From Tychonema sp. LEGE 06208 (lineage in GTDB: Bacteria; Cyanobacteriota; Cyanobacteriia; Cyanobacteriales; Microcoleaceae), in NCBI RefSeq assembly GCF_015207505.1, contig NZ_JADEWT010000038.1, positions 1 to 48,067 on the forward strand: a DNA stretch of 48,067 nt. Direction: 5' to 3'. The notes beneath the pieces are model-generated. The model had not been told where the DNA came from, searched no databases, and was given only the letters and a program-made list of their open reading frames with translations. The position numbers and the translations under genes are program-made. The first letter of the stretch is position 1. The number at the start of each line of letters is the position of its first letter. Below are positions 8,002-16,654 of the stretch, one piece after another.

Positions 8002-9243
8002 CTAAATCGCGTCAATCATGGCTTCTGCAAGAATTGTAGCATCTGGCACGGGGTCTGGCGTGTAGTAGCCGGCTGCTTTTTTGGCGGCGATTTCGACTTG
8101 GGCGTCTGCGGGAATCCAATTTTCGGGAATGGGGATGCGATCGACTACTTGAATGCCAGAATTGATAATTGCATTGTATTTGAGATCGCTCATAGAAACT
8201 AAACTGTCAATTCGAGAGATCCCCAACCAGTGCAAAACATCTGGCATGAGTTCTTGAAACCGCATATCTTGAACTCCGGCGACACATTCAGTACGAGTAA
8301 AATAGGCATCAGCGCGATCGCCCCCTTCCTGCCGTTTTCTGGCATTGTACACCAAAAACTTCGTAACTTCCCCCAAAGCTCTGCCTTCCTTGCGGAAATA
8401 AACAATTACTCCAGAACCGCCGGATTGTGCAGTTTGGATGCAAATTTCAATCCCATGTACCAAATAAGGGCGGCAAGTGCAGATATCTGAACTGAACACA
8501 TCAGAACCGTTACATTCATCGTGTACCCTTACCGCCAACTGCTTCTGAGGGTCAGAAATATTTGCAACATCGCCAATAATATAAACTGTAGTTCCGCCAA
8601 TTGGGGGCAAGAAAACCTGTAAATCCGGCCGCGTCACCAAATCCGAGAACATACCGCCTGTTTGCTCGAATAAAACGCGGCGGAGAACACTTTCTTGCAC
8701 CCCTATCCTGCGGGCAATTCCCGGCAAATACCACACGGGGTCGATCGCAATTTTTGTTACCGCTAAATTGCCGCCTGCTTTGACTATTTTGCCATCAATT
8801 TGCACGCGCCCCTTAGCGATGGCATCTTGCAATTCCGGCATATTAATATGAGCTTTAGTAACAGCAATTGTCGGGCGAATATCGTATCCCTGCTGAAAAA
8901 ATGAAGTATAAATTTGGCTGACCAAACCCCCAAAGGGATCGAGAGAAACAATCAAATTGCGATCGCCCCAACTCGGGTGAGGGCCGATGCGCGCCGCCGG
9001 AGACGTGTTAGTAAAATCGGGCAGGTGATCGGCTTGAAGTGCGCCGGAAGCAACTGCTAGCGCTCGATAAACAGAGTAGGAACCCGAATGAGTGCCGATC
9101 GCATTCCGGTGAGAAGATTTGCTGAGGCTGCCAATCACGGGCCCCCGTTTGAGAGGATCGATTTCTCCCCAACAAATGGGAATTGGTTCTGTACCGGATC
9201 TGTCGGGATGGGATGTTAAAACTATATGCTTGGGTTGTGACAC
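8002..9243 (-). CDS. URC1-type GTP cyclohydrolase II homologue, uracil catabolism
   Basis: The protein has the GTP cyclohydrolase II core with the zinc triad in the order C-x10-C-x-C (Cys244, Cys255, Cys257, in DEC...DICTC). GGSGVIVYFRKEGRALGE follows, in place of the RibA stretch GVLVYLRQEGRGIGL. Length (413 aa) and the long N-terminal extension (about 1-200, with RNAIGTHSGSYSVYRAL) are those of URC1/urg1, not RibA, which is near 200 aa. In the URC pathway this enzyme is proposed to open the pyrimidine ring of a uracil nucleotide. It is the first gene of the minus-strand operon with the cyclase and URC4. It stands divergent from the cytosine deaminase across 553 bases. A plain riboflavin role is unlikely. 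Confidence 0.9.
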   Translation of the reverse strand: MSQPKHIVLTSHPDRSGTEPIPICWGEIDPLKRGPVIGSLSKSSHRNAIGTHSGSYSVYRALAVASGALQADHLPDFTNTSPAARIGPHPSWGDRNLIVSLDPFGGLVSQIYTSFFQQGYDIRPTIAVTKAHINMPELQDAIAKGRVQIDGKIVKAGGNLAVTKIAIDPVWYLPGIARRIGVQESVLRRVLFEQTGGMFSDLVTRPDLQVFLPPIGGTTVYIIGDVANISDPQKQLAVRVHDECNGSDVFSSDICTCRPYLVHGIEICIQTAQSGGSGVIVYFRKEGRALGEVTKFLVYNARKRQEGGDRADAYFTRTECVAGVQDMRFQELMPDVLHWLGISRIDSLVSMSDLKYNAIINSGIQVVDRIPIPENWIPADAQVEIAAKKAAGYYTPDPVPDATILAEAMIDAI

Positions 9244-9796
9244 AGTTGTTTTTGGCTCTGGCTATGGCATTTTTAAACGATTATCGATTGTAACAACAGA
9301 ATTGTGTCTGCGGAAGGATTCGAGCTATCCAATTTTAGCGAAATCTTTTAGGGAGCATCTCACTTTTGCAGCCAAGCTAGAAATTGGAGGTAGGAGGCAG
9401 GAGACAGGAGACAGGAGGAAAGAGGAAGAAAGAAGGAGTCAAAAGAAGTCTTTTTACAAATATGAGATGCTCCCATCTTTTAGAGCAATTAGATTTAATG
9501 TGTGAATCATATTTTTTTAAGCTGTTGTGCAAATAAACATTGTATATTTCGACGATCGATCAAAAATCTTCTCCCTCTCTCCCCCTCTCCCTCTCTCCCC
9601 CTCTCCCCCTCAATCACCATACAGAATCTAGATGCACAACAGCTTAACGAACCGCAGAGGCGCAGAGGGCGCAAAGGAGAAAGAAAGAGAGTCAAATGGA
9701 AATAGAGAAATAAAAAAGTTCCCAAATTTGGAAATAATTGCTATATTTAAAACTGGTATGGCTAAATTATTAATAAAATTCTAACTCACAAAGTTA
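9244..9796. other. Divergent intergenic region with low-complexity and inverted repeats
   Basis: The stretch lies between the URC1 and cytosine deaminase starts and must hold both promoters. It also holds AGGAGACAGGAGACAGGAGG-type purine repeats (about 9385-9440) and a CT-rich run (about 9569-9610). A 131-base unit bounded by 15-bp inverted repeats (9517-9647) and an ACCGCAGAGGCGCAGAGG motif (about 9650-9667) complete it. No gene is credible here; short frames are low complexity. Confidence 0.6.
9517..9647. repeat. MITE-like unit with perfect 15-bp terminal inverted repeats
   Basis: TTAAGCTGTTGTGCA (9517-9531) and TGCACAACAGCTTAA (9633-9647) are perfect inverted repeats separated by 101 bases that include a CT-rich tract. 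Flanks show no clear target duplication. Degenerate half-copies of the end (GCAGAACAGCT at about 43944, TTGCACAACAGT at about 20919) lie elsewhere in the window. Confidence 0.5.
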
Positions 9797-11131
9797 ATGT
9801 TGCCAAGTACATCTAATTATTTGCTCAAAAATGCTCGCGTCCCCGCGTCTCTGCTAGAAATGCAATCGATCGCACCCTCAGTTTCTGCAATTGCAACAAC
9901 GGGGACAGAGAACAATTTTTGTGCGGTGGATCTGGAAATTGCAGCGGGTGCGATCGCCCAAATCATCCCCACCAATACAGAACCTTTATCGCAACTTCGA
10001 GATATTCCAATTGTAGACTTGCAAAACGGCTTAGTTTTCCCTTGCTTTGTGGATATGCACGCGCATTTAGACAAAGGCCACATTTGGGAACGATCGCCCA
10101 ATCCCGACGGAACTTTTGCAAGTGCGCTGGAGACTGTGCGCGCTGACGCCCAAAAACACTGGAATGCAGAGGATGTTTACCGGCGGATGCAGTTCGGCCT
10201 CAAGTGCAGCTACGCCCACGGCACCAAAGCCATCCGCACTCACATCGACAGCGCAGGCGATGGGGGAACCGTTAGTTTAGCAGTATTTGAAGCCTTGCAA
10301 GCCGAATGGAGCGATCGGCTAATTTTGCAAGCAGTTTCCCTAGTTTCCCTCGACTATTACCTGACACCAGCAGGCGAAAAATTAGCAGACAAAATTGCCC
10401 AAATCGGCGGCATCCTCGGCGGAGTCGCCTACATGAACCCGGATTTAGACAAACAACTCGATCGCGTATTTAGCTTAGCCCAAGAACGCGGTTTAAACCT
10501 CGACTTCCACACCGACGAAACCGACGATCCAGAATCAGTAACACTGCGGGAAGTAGCAAAAACGGCTATTCGCTATGAATTTAGCGGTCAAATAATCTGC
10601 GGGCACTGCTGCAGTTTAGCCGTACAACCGCCCGATTTAGTAACAGAAACTTTGACATTAGTCAAGCAAGCAAATATTGGCATTGTCAGCTTACCGATGT
10701 GCAACCTTTATTTGCAAGACAGAGAATCGGGGCGTACACCGCGCTGGCGGGGAGTGACCCTGATCCACGAACTCAAAGCAGCAGGAATTCCCGTCACAGT
10801 TGCTAGCGACAACTGTCGCGATCCGTTTTACGGATTTGGAGATCACGATGTTTTAGAAGTCTTTAATATGTCAGTCCGCATAGCCCATTTAGACAGACCT
10901 TGGGAAGATTGGCCGCGCACAGTCACAACAACACCAGCAGATTTAATGGGATTGCCGAATGTAGGACGAATAGGAGTTGGTTTACCCGCTGACTTGATTT
11001 TATTTAAGGCGCGAACTTTCAGCGAATTGTTATCTCGATCGCAGCGCGATCGCACAGTTTTGCGGCAAGGTCAAGAAATTGATACAACCTTGCCAGATTA
11101 CCGGGAACTAGACGATGTGTTAGCAAGTTAA
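9797..11131 (+). CDS. codA: Cytosine deaminase-like amidohydrolase
   Basis: A member of the metal-dependent amidohydrolase family close to CodA, which turns cytosine into uracil and ammonia in the cytoplasm. Metal ligands are visible as His88 and His90 (DMHAHLDKGH), His238 with the catalytic Glu241 (HTDE), His270 (CGHCCSL), and Asp338 (ASDNCRDPF). The spacing matches E. coli CodA. PNVGRIGVGLPADLILF near the end is the usual amidohydrolase C-terminus. Length (444 aa) is slightly above CodA because of a 20-residue insertion after residue 20. The start ATG lacks a strong ribosome site. Divergence from URC1 suggests that its product uracil feeds the URC genes. Related isoguanine or guanidine-type substrates cannot be excluded. 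Confidence 0.85.
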   Translation: MLPSTSNYLLKNARVPASLLEMQSIAPSVSAIATTGTENNFCAVDLEIAAGAIAQIIPTNTEPLSQLRDIPIVDLQNGLVFPCFVDMHAHLDKGHIWERSPNPDGTFASALETVRADAQKHWNAEDVYRRMQFGLKCSYAHGTKAIRTHIDSAGDGGTVSLAVFEALQAEWSDRLILQAVSLVSLDYYLTPAGEKLADKIAQIGGILGGVAYMNPDLDKQLDRVFSLAQERGLNLDFHTDETDDPESVTLREVAKTAIRYEFSGQIICGHCCSLAVQPPDLVTETLTLVKQANIGIVSLPMCNLYLQDRESGRTPRWRGVTLIHELKAAGIPVTVASDNCRDPFYGFGDHDVLEVFNMSVRIAHLDRPWEDWPRTVTTTPADLMGLPNVGRIGVGLPADLILFKARTFSELLSRSQRDRTVLRQGQEIDTTLPDYRELDDVLAS

Positions 11132-11285
11132 ACTTATAGCAATTCTCGCATAAACTGTCAAATATTTCTCTTCTCTTCTCTTCCTTCGCGTCTTCGCGGT
11201 TCGTTAAAATCCATCGCTGTAAACTTGTCAATTCACAACTAATTTGATATAAATGTAAAGGCTAATTTAATGGAGGTTATTTTAA

Positions 11286-11960
11286 GTGAAAGCAGTTATT
11301 TTATTGTCGGGAGGGCTGGACTCCTCAACTGTTTTGTATCAAGCCAAAGCCGACGGCTGCGAATGTTACACGATTTCCTTTGACTACCAACAAAGACATC
11401 GGCGGGAGTTGGAATCAGCAAGGGCGATCGCGCTTTCGGCCGGAGTTAAGGCACATCAGATAGTAAACTTTGACTTAACACTGTGGGGCGGTTCCGCTTT
11501 GACGGATAATGAGATGGAATTGCCGATCGATCGCAATCTTGCAGAAATGTCTCAAAACATCCCGACTACCTACGTTCCTGCTAGAAATACAATCTTTCTC
11601 AGCTTTGCCCTCGCCTACGCAGAAACTCTAGAAGCCGATCGTATTTACATCGGTGTCAACGCTTTAGATTATTCTGGCTATCCCGACTGTCGCCTCGATT
11701 ACATCCAAGCAATGCAGGAAGTATTTCGGTTGGGAACGAAGCAGGGAAGAGAAGGAGAAGCTATTAATATTGTAACACCTTTGATTGAACTTAAAAAAAC
11801 CGAAATTATTGAATTAGGCAATAAGTTGGGAGTTCCTTGGGAGCAAACTTGGTCTTGTTACGCAGGCGGCGAAAATGCGTGCGGCGTTTGCGATTCTTGT
11901 CGGTTGCGGCTGGCGGCTTTTGAGGAATTGGGCTTGAAAGATCCGGTGCCTTACGCTTAA
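11286..11960 (+). CDS. queC: 7-cyano-7-deazaguanine synthase
   Basis: QueC makes preQ0 from 7-carboxy-7-deazaguanine, ATP and ammonia, on the way to queuosine in tRNA. The ATP pyrophosphatase loop SGGLDSST is at residues 8-15. YVPARNTIFLSFALAYAE is the family signature. The zinc site is formed by the four cysteines in SCYAGG, CGVC and SCRLR near the end. Length (224 aa) is normal. The start is GTG, fixed by GGAGG at 11272-11276 with a nine-base spacer. The gene stands alone: upstream is the cytosine deaminase 154 bases away, downstream a convergent TPR gene. Confidence 0.95.
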   Translation: MKAVILLSGGLDSSTVLYQAKADGCECYTISFDYQQRHRRELESARAIALSAGVKAHQIVNFDLTLWGGSALTDNEMELPIDRNLAEMSQNIPTTYVPARNTIFLSFALAYAETLEADRIYIGVNALDYSGYPDCRLDYIQAMQEVFRLGTKQGREGEAINIVTPLIELKKTEIIELGNKLGVPWEQTWSCYAGGENACGVCDSCRLRLAAFEELGLKDPVPYA

Positions 11961-11984
11961 AGATGACTTACGCATTTCCTAGGG

Positions 11985-12033
11985 GGCGTCAGAGGTAAAA
12001 CCTAATTATTTCGTACTCGCTTCAAGCCTGACG
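11985..12033. terminator. Possible bidirectional hairpin between queC and the TPR gene
   Basis: GGCGTCAG and CTGACGC form an inverted repeat around a long loop in the 105 bases between the convergent gene ends. There is no clear T run. The GCGTCAG word also occurs near 45240, so this could be a repeat. Confidence 0.25.
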
Positions 12034-12065
12034 CACCTTACAAACAAAACTAAAATTTAGGCGGC

Positions 12066-12578
12066 TTATTTACCTTCCGGCTCATCCTCAACTTCCGGTT
12101 GAGCCTGGTCTTCCTGTTCAAACCTAATTTCATTTTGCAGCGAATTCAATGACACTAAAAGCATATCAGCTATTTGCGATTGTCCTCTAGCCCTGTAGAT
12201 ATCTATCGCTTTCTGAAAATCTTCTACTCCCCCCTGTTGTTCTCCAATTACAGCTCGCATACGAGCACGGATAATATAAGCTTCTACAAAATCCGGATTA
12301 AGATTAATTGCTTGAGTAAAAGCTTCAGCAGCTTCCTTATACAGTTCTTTGCGACCGAGGTCGAATCCTTGTTGATAAAGTTCTTGAGCTTTCATCGCAT
12401 TCCTTAATTTCTGCTGTTCATCTCGCTTGCATAAAGGATCGAGTCTGTTGACTTTACCTGATGAATCAAGTATAAAGCACCCTGGTTCTTTCTGGGCATT
12501 CGCTACATTCTGAAAAAGAGGTAGAAACGCAATAAGGACAGAAGAAAAAACAGAAATTAAGTAGGAGTATTTCAGCAT
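12066..12578 (-). CDS. Secreted TPR protein
   Basis: A signal peptide covers about residues 1-28 (ends NVANA before QKEPG). Two to three tetratricopeptide units follow from about residue 65 to 140 (ELYQQGFDLGRKELYKEAAE, FTQAINLNPDFVEAYIIRA, GGVEDFQKAIDIYRARG). The C-terminus is strongly acidic (QAQPEVEDEPEGK). TPR units bind partner proteins, so a periplasmic scaffold or adaptor is likely, but no partner is evident. A pair of cysteines (about 34 and 50) lies in the exported part. Length is typical of small cyanobacterial TPR proteins. Confidence 0.85.
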   Translation of the reverse strand: MLKYSYLISVFSSVLIAFLPLFQNVANAQKEPGCFILDSSGKVNRLDPLCKRDEQQKLRNAMKAQELYQQGFDLGRKELYKEAAEAFTQAINLNPDFVEAYIIRARMRAVIGEQQGGVEDFQKAIDIYRARGQSQIADMLLVSLNSLQNEIRFEQEDQAQPEVEDEPEGK

Positions 12579-12771
12579 TACTGGTACTGTTTAAATATTT
12601 ACTTATGTAGACAGATATCATGCCTGTCTGGCTCCAGATGTGACATCGATCGTGGCAATTGGTAATTTATATCACTGACTGTGAAATGGCTCGGCTCGTA
12701 AAATCCTATGAATCATGCTCTGCAATAAATTTCGCAAGCATCATTTTGTAAGTATCATTGGAGCTTCAGCT

Positions 12772-13490
12772 ATGAACTACTTTCAAAAGACCGCATTATT
12801 TATGGGGTAGCAACTGCTATTAATGGGCTTACTTTTGCAGCTCAGGCTCAGTTTTGTGCAGACCCTTCTCACAGAGCAGCAACTAAAGCTAGACTCGATC
12901 AAATTGCCGATAGTCAAGGGATAGAAATGGGTGATGTTGGAAAAGCTTATGAAAACTTTGCACTAGCTACCATTAGACCAGGTACTCCAATTCCAGAAAA
13001 TACCAGGCGATTTTTTTCAGACGCAAGGAAAAGGCAAACAAAGGATAAGTACCAAAACGTAGTACCTGATGGAGTTCTTCCACTTGTGTTCGTGAATTTT
13101 CCAGCAGGCCCAACTGAAACATATGCTAATAGCGTTTTCTATGAGGTAAAGGCACTTAGTGGAGGTCTCCTGCCCCCTAGTTACTCAGATTATCAAATTC
13201 TCGGTTTCATTGATGCACTCGGTGACAGTTCTGCCAAGACAGCAGGCAGAATACCAGCAATCATTTTTCTCACTAGCGCCGATATCAAGCAGATTAGTAA
13301 TGCTACAGTAGCAGAAGCTTCATTGAGAAGTGTAGCTGTCTGGCACGCTATAGGTTGTGAAATACCGGGCAGCTTTAATCAGCTTCAACTAGGTGAAGCT
13401 TCGTTGAGAAATCCCGTAGTCTACTTTCTCCAGCTAACGCTTCCAGAACGAATTGGCCCTGGAATCCCCGGCAGGATTTTCATTAATTAA
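12772..13490 (+). pseudogene. Putative exported PD-(D/E)xK nuclease-like protein, frameshifted in its signal peptide
   Basis: The frame from ATG 12772 reads MNYFQKTALFMG and stops at TAG 12808-12810. One base over, the main frame continues VATAINGLTFAAQA before QFCADPSHR. Joined, these make a perfect Sec signal peptide cut after AQA. One extra G in the G-run 12804-12807 would restore the frame, so one base is missing. The mature part contains VVPDG followed 25 residues later by FYEVKAL, the spacing of a PD-(D/E)xK nuclease site. It also has an ENTRRFF...ARKR stretch before it, as in restriction-fold toxins. Without the repair, translation could only start at ATG 12927 and the protein would stay inside the cell. 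The following gene is 33 bases downstream. The nuclease call is inference from motifs; the frameshift is seen directly. Confidence 0.6.
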
Positions 13491-13523
13491 AGGTTAATTA
13501 TCTACTCATTCATAGTTTACTTA

Positions 13524-14150
13524 ATGGTGAAAATTATGTCTATTGAAGAGCGCCGAGGTATTGAAACAATTGACAGAAACCAAAATCTACTTCTCGTTCG
13601 CGCTCCTATTGAGTCAGTGGCGGAAAAATTTAGTAGGGCGAGACGTGCGGATGTTTGGGAACGGGATATCTACGATCGCGAAATCGAAATTACGGCCGAA
13701 AGCTATATTGTATTTCAATTCCGGGGACACCCTTGGACAATCGTTGAGCAACTGAATCATCATCCCGGTTCCCTTGTATTTGGAGAAGGAGATGCCATCA
13801 CCCTTTCCTGGTTCCTATCCACTCGCGCCATCTACTACAAATGCAGCGACACTTGCGGTTATATTGGTTATAACTGCTACGACAGAGGTGCATTTGCAGA
13901 GATGCTGTACTTTGAGGAAGAAATGGATCTCTTATTCCTCTCTGACTTTCGCGAGGTTAAAGCTGAGGACATTGACAGTGCCTTTCGCTTTACTTACGCT
14001 TTTATGGAGGAGCAAGATATCTATATTCCCTACGTATATTACGAAAATGTGAGGGCTGGCGATCGCCTTAATTTCCGGCCCAAAGGCCCGACGTTAGATG
14101 ATTTAGTACGCAGCGACTTCGAGCGAATAGATTATATAGGCATTAACTAA
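13524..14150 (+). CDS. Hypothetical acidic protein, possible partner of the upstream nuclease-like gene
   Basis: I do not recognise the family. The 208-residue protein is soluble, acidic and rich in aromatic residues (ESYIVFQFRGHPWTIVEQ, YKCSDTCGYIGYNCYDRG, YIPYVYYENV), with no signal peptide or membrane span. A CSDTCGYIGYNC segment near residue 112-123 could bind a metal or form a disulfide. It follows the PD-(D/E)xK-like gene by 33 bases on the same strand. Toxin and immunity genes are often laid out this way, and immunity proteins are often small, acidic and unlike anything else, so I infer a possible immunity role. ATG 13536 is an alternative start. The stop is seven bases from a convergent gene end. 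Confidence 0.6.
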   Translation: MVKIMSIEERRGIETIDRNQNLLLVRAPIESVAEKFSRARRADVWERDIYDREIEITAESYIVFQFRGHPWTIVEQLNHHPGSLVFGEGDAITLSWFLSTRAIYYKCSDTCGYIGYNCYDRGAFAEMLYFEEEMDLLFLSDFREVKAEDIDSAFRFTYAFMEEQDIYIPYVYYENVRAGDRLNFRPKGPTLDDLVRSDFERIDYIGIN

Positions 14151-14157
14151 AAGATTC

Positions 14158-15636
14158 TCAACTAGAAAATCTCGCCACATCTCTCAACCCGCTATTCTTG
14201 CGACTTTTTCCCACAATTTCCCCTTCTATCTGTCCAATTTCACTTAAAGTTCGATCGCCCGCCGCCCCTTCCAACAAGTGAATTTGAAGTTGATCCAACC
14301 TCGGCCCGGACACAGAAACAACCGTAAGTTCCACATTGTCGCCGCGCCAAACTTCCCCAACAGCCGGCATTCTTTGCAACTGATAGCTCAAAAAACCTCC
14401 GATTGTTTGATATTCCTCAGCTATCGGCAAATCCAAATTCAATATTTGATTGACATCATCTACATTTAGCTGCGCTTGTACTAAAAAAGTGCGATCGTCC
14501 AATACTTGCAAAGCAATTTCTTTGCTGTCGGGCGAGTGGTAAGTGCGGCCAATAATTTCGGCGATCAAATCCCTCAGCGTCACTAACCCGGAAATGCCCC
14601 CAAATTCATCGACTACGATCGCAATTTCTTCCGACGAACGCTGCATCAAAGGCAGCAATTCTCCCAGCAGCATCATCTCCGGCACAAACCTCACTGCACT
14701 CATCCAAGTTACAATTTCTGTGTCGGGAGATAGCAAACCTTCAGCTAGAGGTTTTGCAAGTTGTTTGAAGCCAATAATGCCGATAATATCGTCTAAAGAA
14801 TCTCCCGTCACGGGATAAAAGGAATGGTTGGAAATTGCCATTTCGTCGAGCAAAGTTTGAAATGTAGCCGTCTTGGGAAGTGCGATAATGCTCGGCCTCG
14901 GCACCATCACTTCTTGTACCCAAACTTCGCCAAATTCAAACACGTTATTGAGCAATTCTCGCTCTTCTGCTAGTAAGCCGCTTGATTCGCTGGAAGTAGC
15001 TATAATTAATTGCAATTCTTCGGGAGTAACGGGCCGATGTCTTAGGTTGTATTCGATTCCTGCAAACCGCAAGAGCGATCGGGTGGATTGATTGAGAAAC
15101 GACACAAAGGGATTGAACAGCCGGGATATCAATAAAGTCGGAGGCCCGAAACTTCTGGCTAGCTGTTCGGAATAAAGTAGGGCTACAGATTTGGGGAAAA
15201 GTTCGCCGAGTACGATTTGCAGGTAAGCTAGCAGGAAAAAAGTTACTATTGATATTCCGAAAGAATGGGCCAGCGCCGATTTGATATAAAGTGGCAGCGG
15301 CAAACTGGCGATCGACATTCGGACTAGCACGGCGATCGTATCTTCCCCAATCCAGCCGAGAGCTAAACTAGAAAGAGTGATTCCCAACTGCATTGTTGAG
15401 AGCAATCGCTCGATACTTTTCTGCAAAGATTGAACAGTTAAAGCTGCAATGTCGCCAGCCTCGGCTAACTGATTGATGCGCGATCGGCGTACCGTCACCA
15501 TCGAAAACTCAGCCGCCACAAAAAAAGCGTTGATCGCAATCAGCAGCAGCACTGCAAGCAACCGCGACAGCACTTCTGTCGGAGTCATCGCGGGTAAATC
15601 AGCTATCTCCTGCACTCTCGCCCCTAAAAGTGACAC
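14158..15636 (-). CDS. HlyC/CorC (CNNM-like) family membrane protein
   Basis: The domain order is that of the CorC/HlyC/CNNM family. An N-terminal DUF21 membrane domain (about 22-205; NAFFVAAEFSMV, QLGITLSSLALGWIGE, VLGELFPKSVAL) comes first. A CBS pair follows (about 225-360; VMVPRPSIIAL, VVDEFGGISGLVTLRDL), then a C-terminal CorC_HlyC domain (about 375-455; EYQTIGGFLSYQLQRMPAVGE). Members are linked to Mg2+ or Co2+ export in the inner membrane; old haemolysin names are misleading. The CBS pair probably binds adenine nucleotides. Length (492 aa) is usual. The next gene on the strand starts 66 bases upstream and may be co-transcribed. Confidence 0.92.
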   Translation of the reverse strand: MSLLGARVQEIADLPAMTPTEVLSRLLAVLLLIAINAFFVAAEFSMVTVRRSRINQLAEAGDIAALTVQSLQKSIERLLSTMQLGITLSSLALGWIGEDTIAVLVRMSIASLPLPLYIKSALAHSFGISIVTFFLLAYLQIVLGELFPKSVALLYSEQLARSFGPPTLLISRLFNPFVSFLNQSTRSLLRFAGIEYNLRHRPVTPEELQLIIATSSESSGLLAEERELLNNVFEFGEVWVQEVMVPRPSIIALPKTATFQTLLDEMAISNHSFYPVTGDSLDDIIGIIGFKQLAKPLAEGLLSPDTEIVTWMSAVRFVPEMMLLGELLPLMQRSSEEIAIVVDEFGGISGLVTLRDLIAEIIGRTYHSPDSKEIALQVLDDRTFLVQAQLNVDDVNQILNLDLPIAEEYQTIGGFLSYQLQRMPAVGEVWRGDNVELTVVSVSGPRLDQLQIHLLEGAAGDRTLSEIGQIEGEIVGKSRKNSGLRDVARFSS

Positions 15637-15701
15637 AATGCTCCCTAGAACAACTTTCTCGATCGAACCTCAAAATCCCTGGAGTGTTTGCTCCTTTTGT
15701 C

Positions 15702-16391
15702 TTACTTCGCTACTGGAATCCCAGCTATTTGCAACTGAAGTTTTTGACCTGGATAATCTGTCAGCGTCAGCGAAACTTGTTTAGCATTTTCCAGCAAAGC
15801 GGTGGGAATACTCACCGTACCGTAATACACCTGCCCGTTGGGGGGCAGTTCCGACGGCAAATCCTCAGCAGTCGCCGAAAGGGCCCGGCCGCGATCGTCC
15901 GTGACGTTCAAGAAACTGTAGAGAAACCTCACAGATTGGGAACCTTCGTTTTTCATGCTCACGTCTAGCAGCATGGAGTTGCCGCGCTGACTGGCCGCGC
16001 TCACTTCTAGGGTTATTCCCCCGTCGCGACTGTTCAGGGGAAATTTGGCGCTGGCCTTTGGTTCGGCGGGCTTTTTGGCTGTGGCTGGTTTAGAGCTTGT
16101 CTTGTCTGTTTTAGTATTTGCTCCGGTCGTTTTGTCAGGATCGCGACCTTCTATCCGCGCTTTGACGGTTTTAAGAATGTCTGTTTCTTTCAAAATGCTC
16201 ACTTGCTCTTTGCTAGCCACAGTTCCCTGCTTGCCGGTGCCTGCATAGTTGCTGGGGCGAACATCAGGTTGAGTCGTTCCTTTCAAGGCTTCGCGACCTG
16301 TAGTAAATCCCAAAACAGAACTCGTCACACCTGCTCCAAACATAAGAGTTAGCAGAATTAGAGTCAGCACTACTGTTGAATTCACTGCCAT
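15702..16391 (-). CDS. Membrane-anchored protein with C-terminal beta domain, unknown function
   Basis: One N-terminal membrane span (about 6-28) is followed by a Lys/Thr/Pro-rich linker (about 75-120). A C-terminal domain of about 110 residues (FPLNSRDGGITLEVSAASQ, MLLDVSMKNEGSQSVRFLYS, LPPNGQVYYGTVSIP) looks like an immunoglobulin-like beta sandwich of the DUF4352 kind. It should project into the periplasm. The gene is 66 bases before the CorC-type gene on the same strand. Function is unknown. Confidence 0.75.
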   Translation of the reverse strand: MAVNSTVVLTLILLTLMFGAGVTSSVLGFTTGREALKGTTQPDVRPSNYAGTGKQGTVASKEQVSILKETDILKTVKARIEGRDPDKTTGANTKTDKTSSKPATAKKPAEPKASAKFPLNSRDGGITLEVSAASQRGNSMLLDVSMKNEGSQSVRFLYSFLNVTDDRGRALSATAEDLPSELPPNGQVYYGTVSIPTALLENAKQVSLTLTDYPGQKLQLQIAGIPVAK

Positions 16392-16581
16392 TGCCTGTAA
16401 TTTTATGCCTAGTCGTAGAAACTGCTTTGTCCGGTCGAGCCGGATAGCGCAGGTGCGTTTCGGGCGATCGGGGACTCAACAGATCTAAAGATTTTGATTT
16501 TTGTTCTCTAGTTCTAGCACGAACTGAGAAATTATGTTATAGTTACTTCTTAAGTTAGATAGATTGAACAAATCAATTTAA

Positions 16582-16654
16582 CGGCAGTTGGCCGAGCGGT
16601 TTAGGCAGCGAACTCATAATTCGCCCCAGGCAGGTTCAACTCCTGCACTGCCGA
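16582..16654 (+). tRNA. tRNA-Ile2 with CAU anticodon (could be listed as tRNA-Met)
   Basis: Full cloverleaf of 73 bases. The acceptor stem CGGCAGT pairs with ACTGCCG. The anticodon stem GCGAA pairs with TTCGC around CTCATAA. The T stem GCAGG pairs with CCTGC around TTCAACT, with A as discriminator. Anticodon CAT alone would suggest Met. The ACTCATAATT anticodon arm and the TTGGCCGAGCGGTT D arm resemble chloroplast trnI-CAU, whose C34 is turned into lysidine to read AUA. It also lacks the initiator's C1:A72 mismatch. CCA is not encoded. Confidence 0.85.

Noticed and set aside
8002..9243. Riboflavin-pathway RibA
   Set aside because: The long N-terminal region, total length and adjacent DUF1688 gene fit URC1, not RibA.
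16582..16654. Initiator or elongator tRNA-Met
   Set aside because: The anticodon arm and D arm resemble trnI-CAU and the C1:A72 mismatch of initiators is absent; Met cannot be fully excluded.
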